From NCBI GenBank assembly GCA_029883975.1, contig JAOUIL010000020.1, positions 1 to 41,265 on the forward strand: a stretch of 41,265 nt of DNA. Reading direction: 5' to 3'. This DNA comes from Betaproteobacteria bacterium. GTDB lineage: Bacteria; Pseudomonadota; Gammaproteobacteria; Burkholderiales; SG8-39. Of the stretch, positions 16,210 through 27,174 are shown piece after piece; positions within the stretch are counted from its first letter, which is position 1, and each line of letters opens with the position of its first letter. Under the pieces are notes generated by a model. It searched no databases. It worked only from the letters and a program-made list of their open reading frames with translations, and was not told the DNA's origin. The translations under genes and the position numbers were made by a program.

Positions 16210-17432
16210 CAGTGCAGCTTGAGCACGAGGTAGTTGAGCAGCGCGCCCACGCGCAGGATCACCTTGCGGATGATGTGGATGGCGTGCAGGCGCTCGGTGT
16301 AGATCGCCGCGCTGCCCGCCGCACCCGGCGCCATGAACACCGCCTGGTCCTTCTCCGCGATGTCGAACTTGACGGCGAAGCGCTGTGGCGGCGCGGTGAG
16401 CACGCCGGTCATCGGCACCGTGCCGGTCGCCGGCAGCTGCCCGGCGCCCGAAGCCCAGACGACCGAGTTGACCTTGCCCTTGATGACGCGGCCGGGAAGC
16501 GTGTTGAGCGTGAACTCCGCTTCATTGCCCGGCGCGACCTGGTGCAGCTCGTTCTGGTTGTACAGCGCGACCACCGAGCCGGTCGTCTCGACCAGTGTCA
16601 TCACGGGGTTGAAGGGCAGGCCGGCGACGAAACCGCCCGCCCGCAGCTGCAGGTTGACCACGTAGCAGTCGCAGGGCGAGCGCGTCGTCGTCTGCTCGAG
16701 CTCCCATTCGGCGTTCTCGAGCTGCGCGCGAATCTGCGCCACCTGCGCGAACTCGCCGTTCACCTTGGCGCCGAGCTTCTGCTGCACCTGCTCGCGCGAG
16801 GCGACCGCCTGGCGCTCGGCGGCGCGCGCCTGCGCTTCGCTGCTGCGCGCCGCGGCCAGCTGCCCGGAGAGCTCGAGCACCGTGGCTTCGGCCTGTTCCA
16901 GCTCGAACTTGGTGCCGGCGCCGGTGTTGGCGAGCTCGCGGTGCTGCTCGACGCGCATGCGCGCCAGGTCGAGCCGGGCGGTCACCTCGCCGATGCGCGC
17001 GGTCGATTGCGCGATGGCGCTCTTGGCTTCCGCGATCTTGGCCTGGGCGCCCTTCAGCGATTCCTGCAGTTCGCGCTCCTGCGCCCCGGCGTTCTCCAGC
17101 TGGGCCTTGAGCGTATTCACCTGCAGCTGGTAGGGCGTCGGGTCGATGCGGAACAGCACGTCGCCCTTCTTCACCGGGACGTTGCCCTCCTCGATCGGCA
17201 CCTCGACCACGCGGCCGCGCACCTGCGACACGATCGGCACCGTGAAGCGGTACACGCGCACGTCGGCCGAGGAGGGCGCGAAGACGTTGAGCGCGAGGAT
17301 GAGCGCGGTGAGCGCGACGATCGGGATGATGGCCACCGTGACCTGCGTCGCGGTGTTCCACGGCAGCCACTTGAACTTGATGAAGATCAGCCAGACGAAG
17401 AACGAGTAGATGCCGAGGAGCAGGGCCTCCAT
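16209..17432 (-). CDS. HlyD/EmrA-type membrane fusion protein (YiaV-like)
   Basis: This 407-aa periplasmic adaptor begins with two predicted inner-membrane helices (about residues 5-20 and 31-50). A split biotinyl-lipoyl domain follows (VSQVRGRVVEVPIEEGNVPV then GDVLFRIDP, about 68-102), then a long coiled-coil hairpin (about 105-240, rich in A, E, Q and R) and beta-barrel parts. Two N-terminal helices and a DUF3302 neighbour match the E. coli YiaV/YiaW pair. Its ATG follows the DUF3302 stop with no spacing (TAGATG). Together with the outer-membrane channel gene it should build an export duct, but no MFS, ABC or RND pump is encoded in the operon. Confidence 0.92.
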   Translation of the reverse strand: MEALLLGIYSFFVWLIFIKFKWLPWNTATQVTVAIIPIVALTALILALNVFAPSSADVRVYRFTVPIVSQVRGRVVEVPIEEGNVPVKKGDVLFRIDPTPYQLQVNTLKAQLENAGAQERELQESLKGAQAKIAEAKSAIAQSTARIGEVTARLDLARMRVEQHRELANTGAGTKFELEQAEATVLELSGQLAAARSSEAQARAAERQAVASREQVQQKLGAKVNGEFAQVAQIRAQLENAEWELEQTTTRSPCDCYVVNLQLRAGGFVAGLPFNPVMTLVETTGSVVALYNQNELHQVAPGNEAEFTLNTLPGRVIKGKVNSVVWASGAGQLPATGTVPMTGVLTAPPQRFAVKFDIAEKDQAVFMAPGAAGSAAIYTERLHAIHIIRKVILRVGALLNYLVLKLH

Positions 17433-17966
17433 CTAGCGGGCTCCTTCCCCCGCGGCAGGCGGCCGCGTCTGCTCGTGCAGCGCCTTGAGCTCGCCGAGCA
17501 GGTCCCTCAGGCCCGGAGGCAGCGCGCCGCGCGCGTGCATGGCCTCGAGCTCTTCGCGCAGGTGCCGGATCTCCTCGGCCGTCGACGTCCCCGCGCGCGC
17601 CTTGGCCGCCGCCTCCTCGAAATAGGACTCGTGCCTCTCGGTGCCGTACGCCATGCGGTACATCACCGGCCGCGTGTAGGCCCACAGCCAGGCGATGGGC
17701 CAGAGCATGCCGCCGAAGACGAGCGACAGCAGGCACAGCGTCTTGATCGCCTGCTGCTGCGGATGGTGGCGGTGCTCGGCGATCTTCTCGGGCAGGATGT
17801 GCACCAGCCAGAAGACGACGATCGCCACGATCGGCACCAGGACGATGACGATCCAGGCGAGCACGTCGGCCGCGGTGTCGAGCGCCTCGCCGGCGAGGAA
17901 GGCGGCGTGCGCCGGGACGCTGGCGCCAAGCAGGGCTGCGAGAAGCGCGGCCCGTTTCGAAATCAA
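17433..17966 (-). CDS. DUF3302 inner-membrane protein (YiaW-like)
   Basis: This 177-aa protein matches the YiaW/DUF3302 pattern: a short N-terminal hydrophobic signal-like segment, a helix at about 36-57, a cytoplasmic EKIAEHRHHPQQQAIKTLC loop, a second helix at about 75-95, and a charged C-terminal tail with helical EEIRHLREELEAMHA. The start is TTG 17966, since no ATG or GTG lies before the hydrophobic segment; the Shine-Dalgarno is weak. It is the first gene of the export operon and abuts the HlyD-type gene. Function is unknown; in E. coli the pair is annotated as inner-membrane proteins. It could be the inner-membrane partner of the adaptor, which is inference. Confidence 0.85.
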   Translation of the reverse strand: MISKRAALLAALLGASVPAHAAFLAGEALDTAADVLAWIVIVLVPIVAIVVFWLVHILPEKIAEHRHHPQQQAIKTLCLLSLVFGGMLWPIAWLWAYTRPVMYRMAYGTERHESYFEEAAAKARAGTSTAEEIRHLREELEAMHARGALPPGLRDLLGELKALHEQTRPPAAGEGAR

Positions 17967-18000
17967 GGGGTGACCTGGCTGCGGGAGGACGTTGCGCGCA

Positions 18001-18006
18001 ATTGTA
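18001..18006 (-). promoter_or_regulatory. -10-like element of the DUF3302-HlyD-channel-GT41 operon
   Basis: On the minus strand 18006-18001 reads TACAAT. A start near 17994 would give a leader of about 28 bases before the TTG start codon. No clear -35 hexamer is seen. Confidence 0.3.
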
Positions 18007-18011
18007 CGCGA

Positions 18012-18344
18012 TCAGGCGGGCGGCCTGGAGGCCTGGCGCGAGGCGAGCTTCGCCACCGTGGCGAGCTCGTAGCTCAGCGCGTCGGTGAACTCCGTCGCGT
18101 AGCCCGCGTCGCGCAGCGCCCAGCGCACGCGGTTGGCGAGCCGCGCCATCTTGTAGATGTTCAGCTTGCGCGAGCGCACGAACTGCTCGAGGCGCGCGAA
18201 GATGACGTCGTGGGTCTTCCTCAGCCGGTCCGCGGTCTTGCGGGTGTGCGGGCCCGGGGACGGCGGCAGGCGCTTCACCAGGTCGGCGACGATCGCGTCG
18301 GCCACCTCGTCCACTTCCTCCGTATTGAACCAGTCTCCGAACAT
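18012..18344 (-). CDS. Conserved-looking small hypothetical protein
   Basis: I do not recognise a named family for this 110-aa protein. It begins MFGDWFNTEEVDEVADAIVA and continues with a basic helical region (RKTADRLRKTHDVIFARLEQ) and an Ala-rich C-terminus. It looks soluble and all-helical, without a signal peptide or Cys. It has a good AGGAGC ribosome site seven bases before ATG 18344 and starts 15 bases after the sucD stop on the same strand, so it is probably the last gene of the sucCD operon. Coding potential is supported by the site, the spacing and the amino-acid composition. Function is unknown. Confidence 0.75.
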   Translation of the reverse strand: MFGDWFNTEEVDEVADAIVADLVKRLPPSPGPHTRKTADRLRKTHDVIFARLEQFVRSRKLNIYKMARLANRVRWALRDAGYATEFTDALSYELATVAKLASRQASRPPA

Positions 18345-18359
18345 GGCCTGCTCCTCGTC

Positions 18360-20508
<2,149 letters not shown>

Positions 20509-20512
<4 letters not shown>

Positions 20513-21069
20513 GCCCCCGCCTTCTCCTCTTTCTTCACGTACCACTCCGGGTACCACTGCTTCACCGTCTCGCCGCTGGTGTCCATGGCGAGGCAGTGAT
20601 CGAGCTGGAACGGCTTGCGGCCGTCCATGCGGTCCTCGCGCATCTCGCCGGCGAACGTCTGGATGGCCGCGGTCGGCAGCGCCGCCAGCATCTCGGTGAT
20701 GTGCGTGCAGCCCTGTACGCCGCCCAGGCGCGCCTTCAGCCCGTCGCGGAACTTCTTGACCAGGTTCAGGCCGATCAGCTTCTTGTACTCGGGCGCGGCC
20801 CGCTCGCAGCCGCCCGGATACGGCACGGCATCGGACACCGCGACGGCGTCGACCACGTTGAGCCTGCGGTCGATGGTGACGCGTACCACCATGTCGTGCA
20901 CCGGCAGCCCGGCGCGGCGCACCCCGGTCTTCAGCGTGAAATCGTGGTTCTTGACGTCGGTGATGTGCGCCTCGATGTCCCACAGGCCGTCGGCGCGCTT
21001 GTAGCCTTCATAGCGCACGCGGCGCGTGTGCACGAGCTCGCGCTCGATCTCGGAAACGGGGAGTGGCAT
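20509..21069 (-). CDS. DUF2889 domain protein
   Basis: This 186-aa soluble protein matches DUF2889: [29 protein letters not shown] near the start (about 16-44), [20 protein letters not shown], and [20 protein letters not shown] toward the end. The family's function is not established. It begins at ATG 21069 and its stop overlaps the sucC start by four bases, so it heads the DUF2889-sucC-sucD-unknown operon. It is divergent from glpD across 44 bases. Confidence 0.88.
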
Positions 21070-21100
21070 GGCGCGCGCAAGTTTATCATCGCCGCCTTGG

Positions 21101-21106
21101 TAGAAT
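21101..21106 (+). promoter_or_regulatory. -10-like element of glpD
   Basis: TAGAAT at 21101-21106 predicts a transcript start near 21113, at the GTG start codon (21114). The glpD message may be leaderless, which agrees with the absence of a Shine-Dalgarno. The nearby sequence repeats ATCGCCGCC (21088-21096 and 21105-21113). Confidence 0.4.
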
Positions 21107-21113
21107 CGCCGCC

Positions 21114-22694
21114 GTGCAGCCTGCGCGCGAAGAGCTCCTGGATCGGATCGAGGGCTCCGCGCAACTCGACCTGGTCGTCATCGGCGGCGGCGCCACGGGT
21201 CTGGGCGTCGCGCTCGATGCGGCGGCGCGCGGGCTGTCGGTGGCGCTCGTCGAAGCCGAGGACTTCGCCAAGGGCACCTCCTCGCGCGCCACGAAGCTCG
21301 TGCACGGCGGCGTGCGCTACCTCGCGCAGGGCGACATCGGGCTGGTGCGCGAGGCGCTGCGCGAGCGCTCGCTCCTCCTGCACAATGCGCCGCACCTCGC
21401 GCAGCCGCTGCCGCTGCTGCTGCCGCTGCATGGCGCGCGCGGCCGGTGGCTCGAGGGACCCTTCTACGGCGCGGGGCTGGTGCTCTACGACCTGCTCGCG
21501 GGCAACCGCCGCCTGCAGCGCACCGAGTTCCTGGGCGCGGCGCGCGCCGCCGAGGCCGCGCCCGGGCTGCGCGCGCCCGCGCTCGCCGGCGCCATCCGCT
21601 ACTGGGACGGCCAGTTCGACGACGCGCGGCTCGCGGTGGCGCTTGCGCGCACCGCCATCCAGCGCGGCGCGCTCGTGCTCAACCACTGCCCGGCGGTCGG
21701 GCTGCTGCACGACGAGGGCCGCGTGGCGGGCGTGCTCGCCGAGGACCGCGAGACCGGGACGCGCCACGCGCTGCGCGCGCGCTGCGTCATCAACGCCACC
21801 GGTGTGTGGGTCGACGGGGTCCGGGGCATGGACCGGCCGGGATGCAGCGCCCTCGTCGCGCCCAGCCAGGGCGTGCACCTCGTGGTCGAGCGCGACTTCT
21901 TCCCGGGCGATCACGCGATGCTCGTGCCCAAGACGCGCGACGGGCGCGTGCTGTTCGCCGTGCCCTGGCTCGGCAAGGTGATCCTCGGCACGACCGACAC
22001 GCCGCGCAGCGATCTGGCCGCGGAGCCCGAGCCCTTCCGCGAGGAGGTCGACTTCATCCTCGGCGAGGCCGGCCGCTACCTCGCGCGCGCGCCTGCGCGC
22101 GCCGACATCCGCTCGGTGTGGGTCGGGCTGCGTCCGCTGGTCCGGCCGCCGGACCAGGAGCCCGGGGAGACGAAGACCCTGTCGCGCGAGCACGCCGTGC
22201 TGGTCGAGCGCTCCGGGCTGGTGACCGTCACCGGCGGCAAGTGGACCACGTATCGCGCCATGGCCGAAGACGTGCTCGCGCACGCCATGGCCGCCGGCCT
22301 GCTGCCGCCTCGCGCGGCGGGCGTGACGCGGGCGCTGCCGCTGGCCGGCGCGCCGACCTCGGGCACGCGGCCGCTCAGCGCGGCGCCCGGTCCGCACCTG
22401 TACGGCAGCGAGGCGCCGCTGCTCGCGTCGCTGCCGGGTGCGGACCGCGAGATCGCCCCGGGCGTGTCGGAGGCGATGGTGCGCTTCGCCGCGCGCTACG
22501 AGTACGCGCGCACGGTCGAGGACGTGCTGGCGCGACGCGCGCGGCTGCTGTTCCTTGACGCGCGCGCCGCCGCGGCGGCCGCGCCGCGCGTCGCCGGGTT
22601 GCTGGCCGAGGAACTGGGTGCGGCCATCGATGCCGAACGCTCGCTGCGCGAGTTCACGGCGCTCGCCGCGCGCTACGCCGCAGTCCCGCAATAG
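21114..22694 (+). CDS. glpD: Glycerol-3-phosphate dehydrogenase, FAD-dependent
   Basis: This 526-aa membrane-associated flavoenzyme oxidises glycerol-3-phosphate to dihydroxyacetone phosphate and feeds the quinone pool. The FAD-binding loop is LVVIGGGATGLGVALDAAARG (from residue 20). KGTSSRATKLVHGGVRYL, TDTPRSD and GGKWTTYRAMAED are all typical of GlpD. GTG 21114 is used because it gives the short family-like lead MQPAREELLDRIEG; the in-frame upstream ATG at 21063 overlaps the divergent gene. It is followed after nine bases by glpK. No glpF or glpR is seen. Confidence 0.96.
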   Translation: MQPAREELLDRIEGSAQLDLVVIGGGATGLGVALDAAARGLSVALVEAEDFAKGTSSRATKLVHGGVRYLAQGDIGLVREALRERSLLLHNAPHLAQPLPLLLPLHGARGRWLEGPFYGAGLVLYDLLAGNRRLQRTEFLGAARAAEAAPGLRAPALAGAIRYWDGQFDDARLAVALARTAIQRGALVLNHCPAVGLLHDEGRVAGVLAEDRETGTRHALRARCVINATGVWVDGVRGMDRPGCSALVAPSQGVHLVVERDFFPGDHAMLVPKTRDGRVLFAVPWLGKVILGTTDTPRSDLAAEPEPFREEVDFILGEAGRYLARAPARADIRSVWVGLRPLVRPPDQEPGETKTLSREHAVLVERSGLVTVTGGKWTTYRAMAEDVLAHAMAAGLLPPRAAGVTRALPLAGAPTSGTRPLSAAPGPHLYGSEAPLLASLPGADREIAPGVSEAMVRFAARYEYARTVEDVLARRARLLFLDARAAAAAAPRVAGLLAEELGAAIDAERSLREFTALAARYAAVPQ

Positions 22695-22703
22695 AATGAA
22701 GGC

Positions 22704-24194
22704 ATGAAGTACATCCTCGCGCTCGACCAGGGCACGACCAGCTCGCGCGCCATCGTGTTCGACGAGCGCGGCACGCCGGTGGCCTCGGCGCAGCGCGAGT
22801 TCCGCCAGGTCTACCCGCAGCCCGGCTGGGTGGAGCACGATCCGCGCGAGATTCTCGCCACGCAGCGCGAGGTGGCGCGCGCCGCGCTCGCGCAGTCGGG
22901 CGTGGCGCTCGCCGACCTGCTCGCCATCGGCATCACCAACCAGCGCGAGACCACGCTCGTCTGGGACCGCCAGAGCGGCGAGCCGGTCGCCAACGCCATC
23001 GTCTGGCAGGACCGGCGCACCGCGCAGGAGTGCCGCGTGCTGAAGGAAGCGGGCGCGGAAGGCCTGGTGCGCGAGCGCACGGGCCTGGTGATCGACCCGT
23101 ACTTCAGCGCCACCAAGATCGCCTGGCTGCTCGACCAGGTGCCCGGTGCGCGCGCGCGCGCCGAGCGCGGCGAGCTCGCCTTCGGCACCGTGGACACCTG
23201 GCTCGTCTGGCACCTCACCGGCAACCGCACCCACGTCACCGACGTCAGCAACGCGGCGCGCACCATGCTGTACAACGTGCACGCGCACGACTGGGACGAG
23301 GAGCTGCTGCGCCTGTTCCGCGTGCCGCGCGCGCTGCTGCCCGACGTGCACCCGTCGGCGCACGCCTTCGGCATGACGCCGAAGTCCCTGTTCGGCGAGC
23401 CGCTCATCATCGGCGGCGTGGCCGGCGACCAGCAGGCGGCAATGTTCGGCCAGGCCTGCCACGCGCCCGGCATGGCCAAGAACACCTACGGCACGGGCTG
23501 CTTCATGCTGCTGCACACCGGCGGCGACATGGTGCAGTCGGCGCACGGCCTGGTGTCCACGCCCTGCGCGCACCTGCGCGACAAGGAGTTCGCGCTGGAG
23601 GGCAGCGTGTTCGTCGGCGGCGCGGTGGTGCAGTGGTTGCGCGACGAGCTGGGCTTCTTCCAGTCCTCCGCCGAGATCGAGGCGCTCGCCAACAGCGTGC
23701 TCGATTCCGGCGGCGTATGCATCGTGCCGGCGTTCACCGGCCTGGGCGCGCCGCACTGGGACCCCGAGGCGCGCGGCGCGATCTTCGGCCTGACGCGCGG
23801 CACGTCGCGTGCGCATATCGCGCGCGCGGCGCTTGAATCCATCGCCTTCCAGAGCGCCGAGGTGCTCGAGGCCATGCAGAAGGATTCGGGCATGTCGCTG
23901 AAGGAGCTGCGCGTGGACGGCGGGGCGACGGCCAACGACCTGCTCATGCAGTTCCAGGCCGACCTGCTCGGCGTGCCGGTGGTGCGGCCGAGGGTGCTGG
24001 AGACGACCGCGCTGGGTGCCGCCTACCTCGCGGGCCTGACGGTGGACCTGTGGAAGTCGCGCGACGAGATCGCCGCGCAGTGGCAGGCGGACAAGCGCTT
24101 CGAGCCGCGCATGGAGGCAGGCCGGCGCGACGAGATGATGGCGCGCTGGCGCGAGGCGGTGCAGCGCTCGCTCAGGTGGCCTGCGGGGAGCTAG
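22704..24194 (+). CDS. glpK: Glycerol kinase
   Basis: This 496-aa kinase phosphorylates glycerol to glycerol-3-phosphate, the substrate of the GlpD encoded just upstream. Motifs include [16 protein letters not shown] (phosphate-1 loop), [50 protein letters not shown] and [18 protein letters not shown]. The length is that of the family. Its 3' end overlaps the convergent CoA-transferase gene by 23 bases. Confidence 0.98.
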   Translation: MKYILALDQGTTSSRAIVFDERGTPVASAQREFRQVYPQPGWVEHDPREILATQREVARAALAQSGVALADLLAIGITNQRETTLVWDRQSGEPVANAIVWQDRRTAQECRVLKEAGAEGLVRERTGLVIDPYFSATKIAWLLDQVPGARARAERGELAFGTVDTWLVWHLTGNRTHVTDVSNAARTMLYNVHAHDWDEELLRLFRVPRALLPDVHPSAHAFGMTPKSLFGEPLIIGGVAGDQQAAMFGQACHAPGMAKNTYGTGCFMLLHTGGDMVQSAHGLVSTPCAHLRDKEFALEGSVFVGGAVVQWLRDELGFFQSSAEIEALANSVLDSGGVCIVPAFTGLGAPHWDPEARGAIFGLTRGTSRAHIARAALESIAFQSAEVLEAMQKDSGMSLKELRVDGGATANDLLMQFQADLLGVPVVRPRVLETTALGAAYLAGLTVDLWKSRDEIAAQWQADKRFEPRMEAGRRDEMMARWREAVQRSLRWPAGS

Positions 24195-24903
24195 CCGCGC
24201 CCCAGACCTTGCGCGCGAACGCCGGATAGTTCTCCGCGATCACCTGCGCGACCGGGCCGCGCAGCAAGCCGATTTCCGCCGCCGACGGCACGGGCGTTGC
24301 AGGCACCTGCGCCGGCGCGTCGTACGCGAATCCGGTATTGGCCCGCACGTCCGCGGCGCTCGATCCCGGATGCACGCTCTCCAGCAGAAAGCGCCTCTCC
24401 TCCTTCTGCCACCGGAACAGCGCCTTGCTCGTCAGCAGCGCCGCGGGCCCGCCGCGCCGCTGCACCTCGGGCGGGCTCCAGCCCGGCGCCGACACGAACT
24501 CCACCTTCTTCACCAGCACGCGCGGCGAATGCTCCTCGCGAAACAGAATCGTCTTGCCCGCGCTGAAGTACATGTAGGCCGAGCCGAACGAGCCCGGGAA
24601 GCGCCTGCCCTCGGCTTCGACGAGATTGATGTTCGCTGCGCCGTCGATCTGCGCCCCGCCGAGGAAGAAGACGTCGATGCGCCCCTGCCCCGCGAGGTCG
24701 AACAGCTCGCGCGAGCCCTCGGTGAACGGATTGCCGACGCGCCTGGCGAGCAGCGAAATGCGCAGCGCGGGTACCTTGTGCTTGAGCAGGAACGCCCCGG
24801 TCGCCGGGATCGGCGAGGCGGCGCCGATCGCCACGTGGCGCGCGTCGCCGATCAGGCGCGCGATGACGCAGGCGAGGAGCTCTTCGGGGTGGTAGCGTTC
24901 CAC
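24172..24903 (-). CDS. CoA-transferase subunit B (class I family, GctB-like)
   Basis: This 243-aa protein has the subunit B fold: [20 protein letters not shown] near the start, [20 protein letters not shown] in the middle, then [20 protein letters not shown] and [14 protein letters not shown]. The start is GTG 24903, six bases after AGGA and in frame with conserved sequence. It overlaps the end of subunit A by 52 bases. Where class I enzymes carry the acyl-accepting Glu (S-E-N/S-G type), this protein reads [16 protein letters not shown], so the nucleophile is shifted or missing; compare IpdAB-type enzymes that act as hydrolases. The substrate is unknown. Confidence 0.82.
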   Translation of the reverse strand: MERYHPEELLACVIARLIGDARHVAIGAASPIPATGAFLLKHKVPALRISLLARRVGNPFTEGSRELFDLAGQGRIDVFFLGGAQIDGAANINLVEAEGRRFPGSFGSAYMYFSAGKTILFREEHSPRVLVKKVEFVSAPGWSPPEVQRRGGPAALLTSKALFRWQKEERRFLLESVHPGSSAADVRANTGFAYDAPAQVPATPVPSAAEIGLLRGPVAQVIAENYPAFARKVWGAASSPQAT

Positions 24904-25721
24904 ACGAATTCCTGCAGGTATTGCCTGAATCCCGCGTCGCTCTTCGCCATCTGCGCGTAGCGCAGCAGGTGCGCGTCGTCGATGCCGTAGACGAGCGGCA
25001 CGCCGAGCGGCCAGGCGCCGCGCGGCGCCGGCGCCACCGCGCTCACGTACACCGAAGAGATGCATCCCGGCGCGAGCAGCTCGTCTTCCAGCATGTCGCC
25101 CTTGTACAGCTCTTCGTACGTGACGTAGCACGCCTTCGACGCATGCGCGATGGTGGCCAGTTCCTTCCGGCGCCCGACCCAGACGTTGCCCGCCTCGTCC
25201 GCCCAGCGCGCGTGAAACAGCGCCACGTCCGGCACGATGGCCTTCGCCAGCAGCAGGGGATCGCCCTCGGCGAACGGATTGTCGATCGTCTTCCAGTCCG
25301 GGTGGCGCCCGACGAGGTCCGAGCCGAGCACGCCGCGCATCGGCATGAACGGCACGCCCTTTTCCGTCGCCTGCAATCCCGAATGCACCATCGGGCAGGT
25401 GGCGTCGATGATGCGCAGCGACTTCGTCTCGGCGGCTGCCGTGAAGCGCGGCGCGAGCCCTGCCTCGCCCAGCGTGACGGCGCTCGTTTCGATCTCGCGC
25501 ACGCAACCCGCGCCGATCAGCAGGTCGGCGCACAGCCCGAGCTGCGGCACGCCGATCAGCTTGAGGTCTTTCGCCTTGCGGCGCACGAGCGCGCGCACCA
25601 CGTCCATCGCCACCAGCGAATAGTCGGGCGGCAGGCCGATCGAGGCGCCGTCGGCGATCTCGCGCGCGAGCGCATCCGCGTCCGCGAGGAAGCGCGTCGT
25701 GTTCGAGGCGAGCGCGCTCAT
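24852..25721 (-). CDS. CoA-transferase subunit A (class I family, GctA-like)
   Basis: This 289-aa partner of the following subunit B has the alpha-subunit pattern: [20 protein letters not shown] at the N-terminus, [20 protein letters not shown], then [20 protein letters not shown] and [20 protein letters not shown]. The usual G-x-G-G loop early in the protein is replaced by IGLPPDYS, so this is a divergent member. ATG 25721 overlaps the tldD stop by four bases (ATGA), tying translation to tldD. The pair could move or hydrolyse CoA on a dicarboxylic or ring-derived acid; this is not decidable here. Confidence 0.83.
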   Translation of the reverse strand: MSALASNTTRFLADADALAREIADGASIGLPPDYSLVAMDVVRALVRRKAKDLKLIGVPQLGLCADLLIGAGCVREIETSAVTLGEAGLAPRFTAAAETKSLRIIDATCPMVHSGLQATEKGVPFMPMRGVLGSDLVGRHPDWKTIDNPFAEGDPLLLAKAIVPDVALFHARWADEAGNVWVGRRKELATIAHASKACYVTYEELYKGDMLEDELLAPGCISSVYVSAVAPAPRGAWPLGVPLVYGIDDAHLLRYAQMAKSDAGFRQYLQEFVWNATTPKSSSPASSRA

Positions 25722-27166
25722 CCCGTGCCGCCCACCGTCAGGCCGTCGATCCTCAGCGTCGGCTGCCCGACGCCCACCGGCACGCTCTGCCCTTCCTTGC
25801 CGCAGGTGCCCACGCCGCTGTCCATCTTCATGTCGTTGCCGATCATGGTCACGCGCGTCAGCGCATCCGGCCCGTTGCCGATCAGCGTCGCGCCCTTCAC
25901 CGGGTGCGTGACGCGCCCGTCCTCGATCAGGTAGGACTCGGACGCCGAAAACACGAACTTGCCGCTGGTGATGTCCACCTGGCCGCCGCCGAAATTCACC
26001 GCGTACAGGCCCTTCTTCACGCTGCGGATGATTTCCTGCGGATCGTGGTTGCCCGCGAGCATGATCGTGTTGGTCATGCGCGGCAGCGTGAGATGCGCGT
26101 AGGACTCGCGCCGGCCGTTGCCGGTGAGCGGCATCTTCATCAGGCGCGCGTTCAGGCTGTCCTGCATCAGGCCGCGCAGCACGCCGTCCTCGATCAGCAC
26201 CGTGCGCCGCGTCGGGTTGCCTTCGTCGTCCACGGTGAGCGAGCCGCGCCTGCCGGGCAGCGTGCCGTCGTCGATCACCGTCACGCCCGGCGCCGCGACG
26301 CGCTCGCCCATGCGCCCGGCGAAGGCGGAAGAGCCCTTCCGGTTGAAGTCGCCCTCCAGCCCGTGGCCAATCGCCTCGTGCAGCAGGATTCCCGGCCAGC
26401 CGGATCCGAGCACCACGGTCATGGTGCCCGCGGGCGCCGAACGCGCCTCCAGGTTGACGAGCGCCTGGTCCACCGCCTGGCGCGCGTAGGTCTCCAGCAG
26501 CTCGTCCGTGAACATGGCGAAGTCGGTGCGCCCGCCGCCGCCGCTCGAGCCTGACTCGCGGCGGCCGTTGTGCTCTGCAATCACCTGCACCGACAGGCGC
26601 ACCAGCGGCCGCACGTCCGCGGCGAGCACGCCGTCGGCGCGAGCGACGAGCACCACCTCGTACTCGCCGGCGAGGCTCGCCATCACCTGGATGACGCGCG
26701 GGTCGCGTGCGCGGCACAGGCGCTCCACCTTCTCCAGCAGCGCGACCTTCGCTTCGGCGACGAGCGAGGCGAGTGGGTCGAGCGGCTCGTAGCGCGCCGG
26801 CGCCGGCGCGCGCCGGCGGGCGCGCGCCTGCACGCGCCGCGACTGCCCGGCGGCGGCGATGGCGCGCGTCGCGCGCGCAGCGTCCTGCAGCGCATCGAAG
26901 CTGATCTCGTCCGAGTAGGCGAAGGCGGTGCGCTCGCCCGAGAGGGCGCGCACGCCGACGCCCTGCTCGATGGCGAAGCTGCCCGACTTGACGATGCCTT
27001 CCTCCAGGCTCCATCCCTCGGCGCGCGTGTACTGGAAGTACAGGTCCGCCTGGTCGATCCGCCGGCCGGCGAGCGCGCCGAACACGGCGTCCAGGCGGCG
27101 CGGCTCGAGGTCGAAGGGCGCGAGCAGGCAGGCGCCGGCGGTGGCGATCAGGCGGTCGGCATCCAT
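25718..27166 (-). CDS. tldD: TldD family metalloprotease
   Basis: This 482-aa subunit of the TldD/TldE protease acts on unfolded peptides and on modified peptides such as microcin B17 precursors. The metal site is clear: [11 protein letters not shown] with His263, Glu264 and His268, and Cys455 in GTCGKEGQ near the C-terminus. Other blocks are [34 protein letters not shown] and [23 protein letters not shown] 27166 follows the yhdP stop by eight bases. No tldE (pmbA) is in the window. Relatives often lie next to yhdP and a nitrilase gene; here no nitrilase is present and a CoA-transferase follows. Confidence 0.96.
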   Translation of the reverse strand: MDADRLIATAGACLLAPFDLEPRRLDAVFGALAGRRIDQADLYFQYTRAEGWSLEEGIVKSGSFAIEQGVGVRALSGERTAFAYSDEISFDALQDAARATRAIAAAGQSRRVQARARRRAPAPARYEPLDPLASLVAEAKVALLEKVERLCRARDPRVIQVMASLAGEYEVVLVARADGVLAADVRPLVRLSVQVIAEHNGRRESGSSGGGGRTDFAMFTDELLETYARQAVDQALVNLEARSAPAGTMTVVLGSGWPGILLHEAIGHGLEGDFNRKGSSAFAGRMGERVAAPGVTVIDDGTLPGRRGSLTVDDEGNPTRRTVLIEDGVLRGLMQDSLNARLMKMPLTGNGRRESYAHLTLPRMTNTIMLAGNHDPQEIIRSVKKGLYAVNFGGGQVDITSGKFVFSASESYLIEDGRVTHPVKGATLIGNGPDALTRVTMIGNDMKMDSGVGTCGKEGQSVPVGVGQPTLRIDGLTVGGTG

Positions 27167-27174
27167 GGGGCTAT

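Noticed and set aside
18012-18344. Small gene after sucD dismissed as noise at first
   Set aside because: The dismissal was reversed: a good ribosome site, 15-base spacing from sucD and normal protein composition support it, so it is listed as a gene.
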